Notes under the pieces: model-generated
The model's input: only the letters and a program-made list of their open reading frames with translations
Told to the model about the DNA's origin: nothing
The model's database searches: none
Shown here: positions 1 to 10,900 of the stretch, piece after piece
Layout: the number at the start of each line of letters is the position of its first letter
Numbering within the stretch: the stretch's first letter is position 1
Assembly (NCBI GenBank): GCA_019918135.1
Contig: WBZZ01005655.1
Location: forward strand, 62,001-126,000
DNA length: 64,000 bases
Reading direction: 5' to 3'
Origin: Paulinella micropora
Lineage: Eukaryota; Cercozoa; Imbricatea; Euglyphida; Paulinellidae
Translations under genes and position numbers: made by a program

Positions 1-1687
1 GAATAGAGTAGATACGGCTGAAGGCATGTCCCCTTGGTTTGATACCAAAAGAGGTGTAAGGCAAGGATGCCCTCTGTCCCCTCTATTATACTGTCTTTAT
101 GCCTCTGATTTAGCCAATAAACTACGTTCTTCTACTAAAGGAGTTACACTCTTTGCTCAAGACAAGGAACTGTCCTTTTCTCTATCGTTAAGCTGGCTCT
201 TATATATTGATGACATTGTCTTATTGTCTAACTCTGCCCATGATTTGCAAAAACAAACAGATGTTTGCGCTATGTGGGCTAAGACAATAATGCTGAATTT
301 ATATTAATCAGGACAAATCTAACATTGTTATTTTTAATAATAAGAATAATACAGTCACTCATAATTGGACTCTTATGGGACAAAATGTCCTGGAGGCAGA
401 AGCCTACAAATATTTGGGAGTTATTTGTGATAAAAATTTGTCTTGGAAAATGATGAAGGCTGATAGGATTAAAAAAGCTAAGCAGTGTATCAATATGGTA
501 CTTGCTATGGGAATAAGAAGGGGGGTTGCACCTAATATAGCTATGCAACTTATTACCTCTTCTGTCTTTCAGTCCATGGATTGGGGGTCTGAATTTTGGC
601 ACCCAAAAAGAACATGGGAAGAACGCAACAAAATAAATTACTATTTAGCTCTTAAAATCTTGCGTGTACCTAAAGACTTCCCTAATATTGCATGTCAAGG
701 TGAGTTGGGATTATGGTCAGTAGTTGGAAGAGGGAATATGAAAAGACTTTCTTTTTTAAAGTCCCTGCTTTCGTTCCCTAACCACAGTTTGCTTCATCAA
801 ATGTTCAGGATCAGTTTACTAAATGCTTTAAGCAAAGCTAACAATAGTTGGGTTGGAAGGGTTATAATGGACCTTAAAATGATCCAACCTGATTCGTCCA
901 CAAATGATATGCTTTTACTTATTAAGCATAACCCTAAAACCACAATTAAGATGCTCATTCATAACTATGAGCAACAGGAATGGGTCAAACATTTATCCAC
1001 TTCAAAATTATCATTCTATAAATCAGTCAAAAAGAATTTATCCATGGAACTTTATTTAACGAAAGGTAATTATGAGGGTGGGAGAAGATTGATCTCTCTC
1101 GCTAGAGCACGTTGCCTTCGTTTTGGCCTTACTCATAGAGGTTTTGGTACTCCTGTAAATATTCCATGTGGAATTTGCACAACAAACGAACATTCAGAAT
1201 TGTATGTCTTTAATGACTGCGCTTTAACAAAGCCTTTTCTAAGGTCTCTACAAATGAAATATGTTGGCTCGATTTTTTCTCCTGATGGTACTATTTCTAG
1301 TAAGCATTGTATATCTTTATTAGGCACTTGGTCCTTAAACTCTCCTTTTCATACTGATGTTATGAGGGGTTTTCTGAAGGACTTCCATGTAGCTATTAAA
1401 GAGCTTTTATAAGCTCTAGAGGTTGTCATAAAGTCATATAGGTCGCATGGTTAGGTATGGAGGTTCTTTTCGGAATTGTGGGTGGGCGCTTGGATTCGAC
1501 TTTGTTAATGGAGGCTTCTTGGATCCTGAGACTTGTGTTTAGTTAGGGGATTTGGACTTTCAGTATGTATAGATTATTTTTAGTTTGAAGTAAGTCATCT
1601 CAGTAGTCCTGCTTCTGGTTTGTCTTTAGGAGTATAGTTTCCGTAAAGGGAACTGCTTTCCTATTAAACTATTACTACTACTACTAC
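1..1687 (+). mobile_element. Non-LTR retrotransposon copy 1 (5'-truncated by window edge), (TAC)n tail
   Basis: This is the 3' part of a LINE-type element. It runs from inside the reverse transcriptase through a C-terminal domain and a roughly 200 bp 3' UTR, and ends in AGTTTCCGTAAAGGGAACTG, TATTAAACT and a short (TAC)n run. The same end sequence recurs at about 1690, 3330 and 4005, which defines the 3' end of the family. The 5' end lies outside the window. Confidence 0.85.
26..1412 (+). pseudogene. LINE reverse transcriptase, C-terminal half (copy 1)
   Basis: The first open segment (26-307) shows the RT block GVRQGCPLSPLLYCLYASDL and the catalytic block YIDDIVLLS, in which Y-I-D-D replaces the usual YADD. 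A frameshift near 300-375 leads into a 345-residue segment (375-1412). That segment carries the RT thumb signature YLGVICDKNLSWK and a C-terminal Cys/His cluster (CGICTTNEH...C), as seen at the end of many non-LTR ORF2 proteins. The endonuclease and early RT motifs would lie upstream of the window. This copy is dead because of the frameshift. The clade cannot be assigned from this fragment. Confidence 0.85.
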
Positions 1688-1749
1688 AAAATAGTTTCCG
1701 TAAAGGGAACTGCTTTACTATTAAACTACTACTACTACTACTACTACTA
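1688..1749 (+). repeat. Minimal 3'-end copy of the (TAC)n LINE
   Basis: About 60 bp repeating only the extreme 3' end of the LINE (AGTTTCCGTAAAGGGAACTG, TATTAAACT) with its own (TAC)n tail. It sits directly behind the tail of copy 1. It is best read as a severely 5'-truncated insertion into the tail of the previous copy. Confidence 0.75.
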
Positions 1750-3383
1750 AACTCAGGGTGCACTCTGTCCCCGCTATTATACTGCCTATATACCTCTGAT
1801 TTATCCAATAATTTACGCTCTTCTACTGAAGGAGTTACAATCTTTGCTCAAGACAAAGGACTCTCATTCTCCTTATCTTTAAGTTGCCTTTTGTTGATGA
1901 CATTGTCTTATTATCTAATTCTGCTTATGATTTGCAAAACAATTAGATATTTGTGCTATGTGGGCTAAAGATAATAATGCGGAATTTAATCAATACAAAT
2001 CTAACATAGTTATCTTTAATAATAAGAATAATAAAGACACACACCATTGGACTCTAATGGGGCAAAATGTCCTTGAGGCAGAGGCCTATAAATATTTGGG
2101 AGTCATTTTTGATAAAGATTTGTATTGGAAAATGATGAAGGCTGATAGGCTAAGAAAAGCTAAATAGTGTATCAACATGGAACTTGCTATGGGAACAAGA
2201 AGGTGGGGTTGCACCTAACATAGTTATGCAGCTTATTACCTCTTCAGTGTTTCAATCAATGGATTGGGGATCTGAATTTTGGCACCCAAAAAGAACACGG
2301 GAAGAAGGCAACAAAGTCAATTATTATTTAGCTCGCAAAATTTTGCGTGCCCCTAAAGATTTTCCTAATCTTGTTTGTCAAAGTGAGTTGGGATTATGGT
2401 CGGTAGTTGGAAGAGGGAATATGAAAAGACTTTCTTTCTTAAAGTCCCTGCTTTCGTTCCCTGACCACAGTTTGCTTCACCATATGTTCAGAATTAGTTT
2501 ACTGAACACTTAAACTAAGGTTAACAATAATTGGGTTCGGGGGGGTTATAATAGACCTTAAAATGATCGAGCCTGATTCTTCCACAAATGACATGCTTTC
2601 ATTTATCAAGAATAACTCCAAAACCACAATTAAAATGCTCAAACATAATTATAAGCAACAAGAGTGGGTCAAAAATTAATCTATGTTGAACTAATCTTTC
2701 TATAAATAAGGAAAATTTATCCATTGAGCTTTATTTAAAGAAGGGTAATTATGAAGGTGGGAGAAGACTGATCTCTCTTGCTAGAGCAGGTTGTCTTTGT
2801 TTTGGCATTTCTCATAGAGGTTTTGGTATCCCTGTGAACGTTCCCTGCAGAATTTGCACCACAAATGAACATTCGGAACACCATGTCTTTAATGATTGTG
2901 CTTTAACAAAGCCTATCCCAAGGTCTTTACTACTGAAATATTTTGGTTCGACCTTTTCTCCTGATTGTTCTATTTCCAGTAACAATTGGACATCTTTATT
3001 AGGCACATGGTCCTTAAATTCTTCTTTTCATATTGATGTTATGAGTGGTTTTTTGAAGGACTTGAATGTGGCAATTAAAGAGCTTTTAGTAGCTCTAGAG
3101 GTTGTCACTAACACTAAAACAGGATTGAGTGTTTGGGTTCTATTGAGGACTATATGGATTAGTGGGTGCTTGGGATTTCGACCATCGAAGATGGAGTGTT
3201 CTTCATCAGATCCTCCTGGATTTGTGTTTAGCTTTAGAGGATTTTGGACTTTAAGAGTGTATAGATTACTTTTGTCTTCAGCTTGAATTGAGTCATTCCA
3301 GTAGTCCTGTACCTGGTTTTCTTCAGGAGTATAGTTTCCGTAAAGGGGACTGCTTTCCTATTAAACTACTACTACTACTACTC
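1750..3383 (+). mobile_element. Non-LTR retrotransposon copy 3, 5'-truncated
   Basis: It starts abruptly inside the RT at the block matching position 66 of copy 1 (GCACTCTGTCCCCGCTATTA) and runs to the family 3' end and a (TAC)n tail. The RT and C-terminal segments (1958-2167, 2184-2513, 2834-3286) match copy 1 closely but are split by several stops and frameshifts. The C-terminal Cys/His cluster is CRICTTNEH. This pseudogene is more decayed than copy 1. Confidence 0.85.
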
Positions 3384-4033
3384 CATAAATTAGTCAAGAA
3401 AAATTTGTATATGGACTTTATTTAACGAATGATAATTATGAAGGCGGGCGAAGACTGATCTCTCTTGCTAGAGCAGGTTGTATTCGTTTTGGCTTTGCTC
3501 ATAGAGGCTTTGGTACCCCTGTGAAGATTCCCTGCGGAATTTGCACAACAATTGAACATTCGGAACTACATGTCTTTAATGATTGTGTTTTAAGCCTATC
3601 CTAAGGTCTTTACAACTGAAATATTTTGGCTCGACCTTTTCTCCTGATGGTTATATTTCTAGTAACAATTGGATATTAGGCCTTAAACTCTTCTTTTCAT
3701 TTTGATGCTATGAGGGGTTTTTTGAAGGACTTCAATGTGGCCACTAAAGAGCTTCTATAAGCTCTAGGGTTATCATGAACTCTCATATAGGTTTGCGTGT
3801 TTGGGTTCTGTGGATGATTATATGGAGTCGTGGGTATTTGGGATTTCGACCCTCGAAGATGGAGTGTTCTTCATCAGATTCTCCTGGGACTTGTTTAGCT
3901 TTAGAGGATTTTGGACTTTTAGACTATGTAGATTACTTTGTCTCTTTAGCTTGAATTGAGTCATCCTAGTAGTCCTGCTTATGGTTCGTCTTTAGGAGTA
4001 TACTTTCCGTAAAGGGGACTGCTTTCGTATTAA

Positions 4034-4034
<1 letters not shown>
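3384..4034 (+). mobile_element. Non-LTR retrotransposon copy 4, short 5' truncation
   Basis: It begins at the point matching position about 1016 of copy 1 and keeps only the C-terminal domain region (CGICTTIEH cluster, with frameshifts) and the 3' UTR. Its end passes into the long (TAC)n tract that hosts the Polinton. Confidence 0.8.
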
Positions 4035-4070
<36 letters not shown>

Positions 4071-4089
4071 ACTACTACTACTACTTCTG

Positions 4090-4142
<53 letters not shown>
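4035..4142 (+). repeat. (TAC)n microsatellite, LINE tail and Polinton target, left part
   Basis: About 108 bp of nearly uninterrupted ACT/TAC triplets forming the tail of LINE copy 4. The tract resumes on the far side of the Polinton at 24887-24905, so the Polinton inserted inside one continuous microsatellite. Confidence 0.9.
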
Positions 4143-4143
4143 G

Positions 4144-4298
4144 AGAAGATAATTACACTTTTCGCGCAGGTATTTTTCAAGCAAAATACCAGCCCGAAAA
4201 GTGTCTTCAAGTACAAAAATCACCATTTTTTCACATAATAAGAAATCAAAGAGAAATCAAGAGGAAATCAAAAAGGAAGCGAAAAAGGAAGAAGGAAA
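4144..4298 (+). repeat. Polinton left terminal inverted repeat
   Basis: The outer 62 bp match the reverse complement of 24825-24886 with about one mismatch. Similarity continues, with gaps, through AAAATCACCA, AAGAAATCAA and AAGCGAAAAAGGAAGAAG to about 4298. Confidence 0.9.
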
Positions 4299-4433
4299 GT
4301 ACCTTAGTAGTCGCCTCCTCCGCCACCCAGCTTCATTAAATAAACCTACCATCACACATACTGTATGAGGTAGGGTTTTTATAGTCTCCCACGACTGTTT
4401 TTTGTTTTGTTTTGTTTTTTTGACATATTTTCA

Positions 4434-4590
4434 ATTATTTCCCGCAGAGGGGGGTTCACTATTGTTGTAGATATTGTTGTTATTTCCCTCGGAGGGTCTC
4501 GGTATTTCCCTCGTAGGGTCTTAATATTTGACTCGAAAGGTCTCGGTATTTCCCTTGGAGGGTCTTAGCATTTCCCGCAGAGGGGAGTAA
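4434..4590. repeat. Subterminal array of short hairpin repeats
   Basis: Five to six degenerate units of 20-35 bp, each with a small inverted repeat such as CCCTCGGAGGG, CCCTCGTAGGG, CCCTTGGAGGG or CCCGCAGAGGGG, linked by GTCTCGGTATTT-like spacers. The array lies just inside the left TIR and has no visible match near the right TIR. Subterminal repeats often bind transposition or replication proteins, but that role is only inferred here. Confidence 0.65.
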
Positions 4591-4616
4591 ATATAAAATC
4601 AGTTATTTTTGCGACC

Positions 4617-5087
4617 TCACCGATAAACTCTGTTCATATTTGAAATTCCCTCATTTAAGTCATTTTTTTGTTTTATCATTAAACAAGCTTTCGTAAAGGA
4701 ATTGCCCTTCTCAACTAGTGCTTCAATTCTTTCAATCTCATCACTATCAATCAGTCCTCTATTCTGCTTCTTCCAATGTTTCATCCGTCTTCTTTCTCCT
4801 TCAATCTGTCTCAATCTCTTCATTCTTCTTCTGTCTTTCATCAAGTCTTCTTCCATCTCTTCTTGTTCCTCCTTCTTCGTAAGCAGAACTTCGTCAATCG
4901 ATCCAAGTCTTTCTTTCTTTTTATTCAATTCCTTCTTCATCTCTTCAATCAATGCTTCATCTTTCTCAATCTCTTTCATCGCTTTTATCTTCGTTTCCGT
5001 CAATTTCTTCCTAGAATATCCTTCTTCAAACTGTTCAATCCATTCTTCTTTTCCCTTTACGAAATCTGGTATAAGGTTAATAGACAT
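4617..5087 (-). CDS. Highly charged coiled-coil protein, Polinton, unknown function
   Basis: An intact ORF of about 156 residues from the methionine of MSINLIPDFVKGKEEW. The open frame continues upstream through a hydrophobic, poly-Phe stretch created by a long poly-A/T tract (5190-5216), which I exclude as non-coding. The body is Lys/Glu-rich with heptad-like spacing (roughly residues 35-110), so an extended coiled coil is likely. It is the first gene inside the left TIR and is transcribed towards it. No family is recognised. The A/T tract and the 300 bp upstream presumably hold the promoter shared with the divergent gene at 5398. Confidence 0.6.
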   Translation of the reverse strand: MSINLIPDFVKGKEEWIEQFEEGYSRKKLTETKIKAMKEIEKDEALIEEMKKELNKKKERLGSIDEVLLTKKEEQEEMEEDLMKDRRRMKRLRQIEGERRRMKHWKKQNRGLIDSDEIERIEALVEKGNSFTKACLMIKQKNDLNEGISNMNRVYR

Positions 5088-5188
5088 TAAATTGAGGGTT
5101 TGATTGTTTATAGAGTGAGGTCCCACAAACAAAAAAGAGACAAAAAAGACAAAAAGACAAAAAGACAAGATTCGTCTTTTCGTCCAAG

Positions 5189-5219
<31 letters not shown>

Positions 5220-5397
5220 TGCCCGCAATTTACGAAAAAAAATTATTGTGATGACCATTTCAGCCCTTTGGTCCCCGAAATAAAAAAGGAAATTGCTAAA
5301 AAAAACCGTAAACCTAAATTAAACCTAAAATAAATCACGTGCCCGAAAAAAAGAATTCTCGCCAGTCTCCCAAAATCTCCAAAGTCAAGAAGTGTGG

Positions 5398-5949
5398 ATG
5401 GAACAGTTGGCAGACATTTTTGGCGAGGCCAAGCGGGAGGCTAACCCCGACCCTGCTCCTGCCGTCCGTGCTCCTGGCGACCCTGCTCCTGCCGACCCTG
5501 CTCCTGCCGACCCTGCTCCTGCCGACCCTGCTCCTGCCGACCTTGACCCAGCAATCCCAGCCCCACCTCCCAAAGCGAAAACTCCAATCGTCGCTTTTCC
5601 TAGCGGGTGGGACTCTTATCAAGGTATCGGACATTTCTTTTCGCGGAACAAGAGATACGTACGAGTTTCGAGAAATTTTGTTAACTCGAACAAGTACGTT
5701 GAAACTTATCGCGAGTTTGGGGAAATGCGTGAAATTATCGAGGGTAGAGAAGTAAAAACTGAGGATTTCTATTTCGCACACGTAGATGTGAGCACAGCAA
5801 TCGACAAACCAAAATACAAACAATATTTTCTTGTCTGTATCGGGGAAGAAAACGAGATGATTATTTTTAATTTCATTACAGCCATCAGCAGGTCGTTGAA
5901 GGCGAGAACCAGCGATATAGTCTGGATACTTCCAATCCGCTTTATCTAA
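5398..5949 (+). CDS. Protein with Pro-Ala-Asp repeat N-terminus, Polinton, unknown function
   Basis: An intact ORF of 183 residues starting MEQLADIFGEAKREANPD; an in-frame GTG lies two codons upstream. Residues about 18-55 are a low-complexity linker of PAPAD/DPAPA repeats encoded by a 15-bp minisatellite. The remaining 120 residues look globular (GWDSYQGIGHFFSRNKRYVRV...) and mix beta-type and charged segments. No catalytic motif is visible. It converges on the integrase, and the two stops nearly overlap. The layout, a flexible Pro-rich arm plus a compact domain, could suit a structural or DNA-binding protein, but I do not recognise it. Confidence 0.65.
   Translation: MEQLADIFGEAKREANPDPAPAVRAPGDPAPADPAPADPAPADPAPADLDPAIPAPPPKAKTPIVAFPSGWDSYQGIGHFFSRNKRYVRVSRNFVNSNKYVETYREFGEMREIIEGREVKTEDFYFAHVDVSTAIDKPKYKQYFLVCIGEENEMIIFNFITAISRSLKARTSDIVWILPIRFI
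5446..5550 (+). repeat. 15-bp minisatellite inside the 5398 gene
   Basis: About five to six tandem copies of a GACCCTGCTCCTGCC-type unit. The unit is a multiple of three, so copy-number changes keep the frame. It is much more GC-rich than the surrounding Polinton DNA. Confidence 0.85.
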
Positions 5950-7155
5950 TTAATTATAAATCTAATATTACTCTTGCTTTTCTTTCTCTCCGAACTAGTC
6001 CTGACATTCTCAGGTTGTATGTCTTCACGGTTTAATAACTCTTTTGTTTTCTTTTGTTTTGTTAAATCTTTAACTTCCTCGTTAATTTGTTTTTCTTCGT
6101 CAGCCGGTTTGTCGAATTTAGTCTTTAATAATTCCCTAGGACTGACTAGCTCATCCGAATTTAATATCAATTTGAAGCCCCTTCTTCCGACTACGGTGTA
6201 AATCTGCTTACTGTAGTCGGCCCCCTTTGGAAAATAAATTTCTTTTTAATTCCTTTCGCACCCTATCACCTTTTTCAAATTCGTCAATTAGACCATCCCG
6301 TTGAATCAGTTGTTTATTTTTATTTACACCCTTAAATACATCTGTTGGTCTAGCTTGAATTGTTCTATGAAACCTCATATTATAAGCATCTACCATATCA
6401 TCAATCCAAGAAAGCCTGTCAAAATTGCCATTAGTTTCAAATAAAATGTCAAGCCACCGTCTAATAGTTCTGATTACACTGTCAACTATCGCAAGAGCAC
6501 GATGGTCGCCAATTTCAACCGTCCGATGCTCGATATTATTCTCTCTGAAATAATCTTTAACCGCCCCTTTATGTTCACTTCCGCTGTCGGTCGTAATGCT
6601 CTCGGGGGTGTATGGTATTGATTTTAAAGCTAACTAAACTTCTTTAGCCGTTTTATTTTTCAGTGGTTTAATTATTAAAAATCTACTATGACAATCTATC
6701 CAGAAAAGCAACCAAGAATACCCCTTATTTCCCTTCTTGTCTTTAAGTTTTGACGTATCCGCCAAATCTACAAATATTTGTTTAAGTGGTTTGTCTGACC
6801 ATATTGTATTCCATTTATCCGTTGGTAATCTTTTTTGGTAATGTATTTCAAGTGCTTGTTGTTCTTTAGCCGTTTTATTTTTCAGTGGTTTAATTATTAA
6901 AAATCTACTATGACAATCTATCCAGAAAAGCAACCAAGAATACCCCTTATTTCCCTTCTTGTCTTTAAGTTTTGACATATCCGCCAAATCTACAAATACT
7001 TGTTTAAGTGGTTTGTCTGACCATATTGTATTCCATTTATCCGTTGGTAATCTTTTTTGGTAATGTATTTCAAGTGCTTGTTGTTCCTTTCTTTCATCCT
7101 CATCTTCACCTCCTGTTTCAGTATTTTGTGTATTTCCTGTATGCTTATGGTCCAT
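5946..7155 (-). pseudogene. Polinton retrovirus-type (RVE) integrase with internal duplication
   Basis: A DDE-type integrase that would insert the element. It starts MDHKHTGNTQ. The core begins HYQKRLPTDKWNTIWSDKPL and contains the first catalytic Asp in FVDLADM. The second Asp lies in TTDSGSEHKG, and a helix with the AYNMRFHRTIQARP signature follows. A C-terminal chromo-like segment (YTVVGRRGFKLI) ends near 5946. Lesions: a tandem 74-codon duplication of the first catalytic strand (6641-7084), an in-frame TAG at about 6634-6636, and a one-base shift in a G run near 6222. The gene cannot make a normal product. The N-terminal zinc-binding region typical of the family is short or missing. Confidence 0.9.
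6641..7084 (-). repeat. 222-bp in-frame tandem duplication in the integrase core
   Basis: Units 6641-6862 and 6863-7084 are almost identical, differing at only a few bases (for example GACGTA versus GACATA). Each encodes 74 residues from EQQALEIHYQ to NKTAKE. The high identity shows the duplication is young relative to the other lesions. Confidence 0.95.
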
Positions 7156-7185
7156 TGCTATATGCGACTAAAATAGGAAGGTAGT

Positions 7186-7298
7186 TTATCACAATATATA
7201 AAAGAGTAAATAATAAGTCGTGCATAAAGTTATATATTGAAAGATTTAAAAAATCTTTCAGCAAAAGGTTTTGTGAACTTTTTCAAAAGTTTCAAAAC
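7186..7298. promoter_or_regulatory. AT-rich hairpins between integrase and charged-protein gene
   Basis: It contains a strong inverted repeat (TGAAAGATTT/AAATCTTTCA). It also contains an element reading, on minus, GAAACTTTTGAAAAAGTT-CACAAAACC, which occurs again on plus at 15311-15340 after the protease gene. Both sit at gene 3' ends, so a transcript-end role is a reasonable guess. Confidence 0.4.
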
Positions 7299-7807
7299 TT
7301 TAAAAATATCTTTGAAACATCATTGTTTTCTTTTTTTGACTTCTCTGGTTGTCCCGCATAAACATTGACATTAACACGGCTAGACTTCTTACCACCTTTC
7401 TTAGGCTTGGGCTCTTCCTCTTCTTCTTCCTCGCTTTCGCTGTCCTCGCTTTCTTCTTCCACTTGCTTTTTTACCACCTTCTTAGCCTTCTTCTGCTTAG
7501 TCTTTAATTTCATACCCGCAACCCGTCGCGCAACGATATCTACAAAATCGTGTTCTACCTCTTCATCACTTTCACTGCTTTCCTCACTTTTCTCACCATC
7601 CCTACCATCAATCATATCCTTTGCCAACTGCTTCTTAGTAATGTGGTCCATCTTTTCATCCGCCGTCATTTCTTTCACATTCTTTGCCTCTTCCTCAGCG
7701 AGTAATTCCTTAGCCCTCTCAATCTTTCTTTGCTTAGCCTGTTTCTTCTTCGCCTCCCAACCCTTTTCAAGATTTTTCATCGCGACCTCTCCATTACCTC
7801 TCGGCAT
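7292..7807 (-). CDS. Lys/Glu/Ser-rich acidic-basic protein, Polinton
   Basis: An intact 171-residue ORF (MPRGNGEVAMKNLEKGWEAK...). Its N-terminal half is helical and basic-acidic. The middle has an acidic serine tract (EKSEESSESDEEVEHD), followed by lysine clusters, a second acidic stretch (EESEDSESEEEEEEEP) and a basic tail. Such alternating charge suggests a disordered protein that binds DNA or capsid proteins, or is a phosphorylation target. No domain is recognised. It is transcribed away from the fibre gene at 7907. A repeat-like hairpin (TTGAAAGATTT...AAATCTTTCA) lies just past its stop at about 7240-7262. Confidence 0.65.
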   Translation of the reverse strand: MPRGNGEVAMKNLEKGWEAKKKQAKQRKIERAKELLAEEEAKNVKEMTADEKMDHITKKQLAKDMIDGRDGEKSEESSESDEEVEHDFVDIVARRVAGMKLKTKQKKAKKVVKKQVEEESEDSESEEEEEEEPKPKKGGKKSSRVNVNVYAGQPEKSKKENNDVSKIFLKF

Positions 7808-7906
7808 TTTCTATTTGTTTATATTATCATACAAAATAATATTATTTAGTTTTTATTAATAAACAATTTCTTAACAAATATAGACACCTCCGCGGTTTTG
7901 ATTCAG

Positions 7907-10900
7907 ATGTCGCAATTCAAAAGTTTATTAGGCCTTAATGAGTTGGCTGTTGATAGTCTAAATATACTTAACTTAGACCTAACGAACACGAACATTATCG
8001 GCTTAAACACAGATAGGGTGCCAGAAGATGACGATCCGATAAATTTTTATTATACTGACGGCCGATTTGATACACGACTGGCTACCAAAAGCACAGCGGA
8101 CATTAAAGAAGGAAAAAATTTATACTACACAGAGCAACGAGTTAGGGACAACGACGAGGCTAAAGCCTCAACTCAACACCGCTCTAATACTTCCAATCCG
8201 CACCAAACCAGCCTTTATAATTTGATTGATACAAACATATCCGCACCAGTGGTCGGTCAATACTTAACTTACAACGATGTAGACGGCCAATGGAGGAATA
8301 CATCACTCGGGGGTCAATTGACACACTTTCTGATGTAGTCATAACGGCACCAATAGCGATGAATAGTTATCTAACATATAATTCAATAAACTGGGTAAAT
8401 AAAACCTTTCCGATAAATGTTGATGAATTTGGCAACATTAGTATGGGAAGGAAGAATATAACAGGAGTTAATTTACTAAATACCAAAGATGTTGATGAAT
8501 GGATATTTGAGCATAATGATAATAATGATAAAGTGTCAGCAGCTGGAAGTATAGATAGCCACAGCGATGTTACAATAACAGGCTTCCCAGCAGATAACCA
8601 ACTGCTTATGTATAGCACGGGACAATGGAGAAACACCACACCACCCTTTCTTAGATTAGACGGCACTGCTAGTATGACGGGAGGACTAAATATGGGCGGT
8701 TTTGCTATTTCAGGGGCTTCTACATATAATGGAATTAATCTCGCAAATCTCGCAGTTGATGGTTCGGTGGTTAAACTAACAGGAGACCAAACCATAGCAG
8801 GAATTAAAACATTTAGCAGTATAATAAATGCGAGTGCGGGGATTGATATGAAAAGCCAAAGCATAACAAATGTAAATCAACTAAATGGTAGGTCTATCAC
8901 AACTTGGCTATCAGAGCATGATGCGAACACGGCGAAAGTGTCGGCGAGTGGAAGTATTGATACACATAGCGATGTGATTATAACAACAGCATCAGATAAT
9001 CAACTACTCATTTATAGCACTGGACAATGGAGAAACACAAACTCGCCCTTTCTTAGATCAGACGGCACTGCTAGTATGACGGGAGGGCTAAATATGGGAA
9101 ACCAAAGCATAACAAATGTAAATCTTGTTGGTGTGGATGTTTCTGTTCTTGATGATTCGGCTGTTAAAACCTCAGGAAACCAAACCATAGCAGGAATTAA
9201 GACATATAGCAGTGGTGTTGAAATTACTGGGAATTCAATCAATTCAACAACAAAGGGCACATTCATTGTTTTCAATTCTACAAGTAATATCGGGTCAATT
9301 GCTAGTTTGGATATGAAAACTGCAACCTATTACAACTTTGAAATTTTTGCGAAAAAAAAAAGTTTTATTATTGACGGGACGATTGTTTCGTGGTTTAATG
9401 CTACTGGATTAGATTGTAATAGTAGTAGGATTGTTAATCTAGGAGCACCACAAAATGCGAATGAAGCGGTAAATAGGCAATATCTGGATGACAATTGTGT
9501 CAAACTAACAGGAGACCAAACAATAACAGGAATTAAAACATTCAACGGGACGAGCACTGTGATAAAATATCTAACTTGAACACAAACGGCTGATTTTAAT
9601 AATCAAGAAATCATTAATGGTGGAAATATTACATATAATGGGGCACGGATATTAAACCAAAATGGAGGAGATATATTCTTTTCGCAGACAACTGGTGATT
9701 ATCAATATTTCTTATTTACTCTAAATACTGCTACAAGTGGAACCGCGAACCAAAGAGGTTATGTATTCACGAATGTAGCATTTGATGTAAAAGGGGCGGG
9801 ACTTTATATTTCAAAACTTTTGGATAATAAAAGTGCTTCATCTGACATCGTCCGTTTTAACGGTATGCGGTTTTATGGTGCTTTGGATATGAATTCAAAC
9901 AACATAACAAATGGTGGAACAATAACGGGAACATCAATCACTTCAACTGCTGGCATAACTACAACAACACGGCAAGCGATAAAATAACAACAGCAACAGG
10001 CAAACCAATAATTATAGGAAACACAAGAAAAGGAATAGGTACGACAGCGGGCTTAGAATTGTATGGGACATTTAACAACAATACAACTGGAGCACATTTG
10101 CAGGCTATTACAACGGAAGATATATATCCTACATTTGGACTATTTAATTTAGGACATAATAGCATAAATATGGGTTTTGATGCTTATTTAGATGGTGCGG
10201 GATGGAAATCAAGTTATGTGAGTTAAAACTTTTTAATTAATAAATTTTCCAACAAACTTAGATTTTTGTATGATAGTGGGCAAAGTGTTGGGACTGCTGT
10301 TCCTTGGTCTGTGGCTCTTAAACTTGATACAGCAGGTTTATTAACAACAAAGGCAATAACGGCGAGCGGATTAATAACGGCGAATGCGGGAATTACATAT
10401 TCTGGGTTGCTAACGACCACAACTAATAATGGAGCGAAAATAGGAATTCAAGGACAAACAGACGGGACGAATGCGAGAGGAATATTTGTATGGGATACTG
10501 CTGATCCAAACTGGGGGATTTATATGTCTCAGTGGAGCAAATAAAGCATTAAATGGAGGAACAGCACCAGCAGGAGGAGTAGGCGGAGGATTAACTTCTT
10601 ATGCTTTTAGATTTAGAGTGAATAATTCTTCAACGAGTGGGTTCATATGGGAGAATAGTTCAAATACTGCTTTAATGTCTTTGAAAGCAAGCGATGGACA
10701 ATTATGGGTATTGTCTAATCCAATTCAATATTCAGACAGGAGAAAAAAAGAAGATATAAAGGAATGCTTAGGCTTAGATTTATTAATAAGTTAAATCCAG
10801 TCTGCTATCGTATGATTGACGACAACAAGAAATGTAGGACTGGCTTAATAGCACAAGAATGAGAAGAAATACTCACAGAAATGAATATGCTAGATTTTGG

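Noticed and set aside
3992..4216. Open frames of poly-Val, poly-Ser, poly-Ile, poly-Asn, poly-Tyr or poly-Leu across the window
   Set aside because: Translations of TAC/AAT/ATT microsatellites.
4617..5258. N-terminal membrane anchor for the 4617 coiled-coil protein
   Set aside because: The hydrophobic run comes from a poly-A/T tract upstream of a better methionine.
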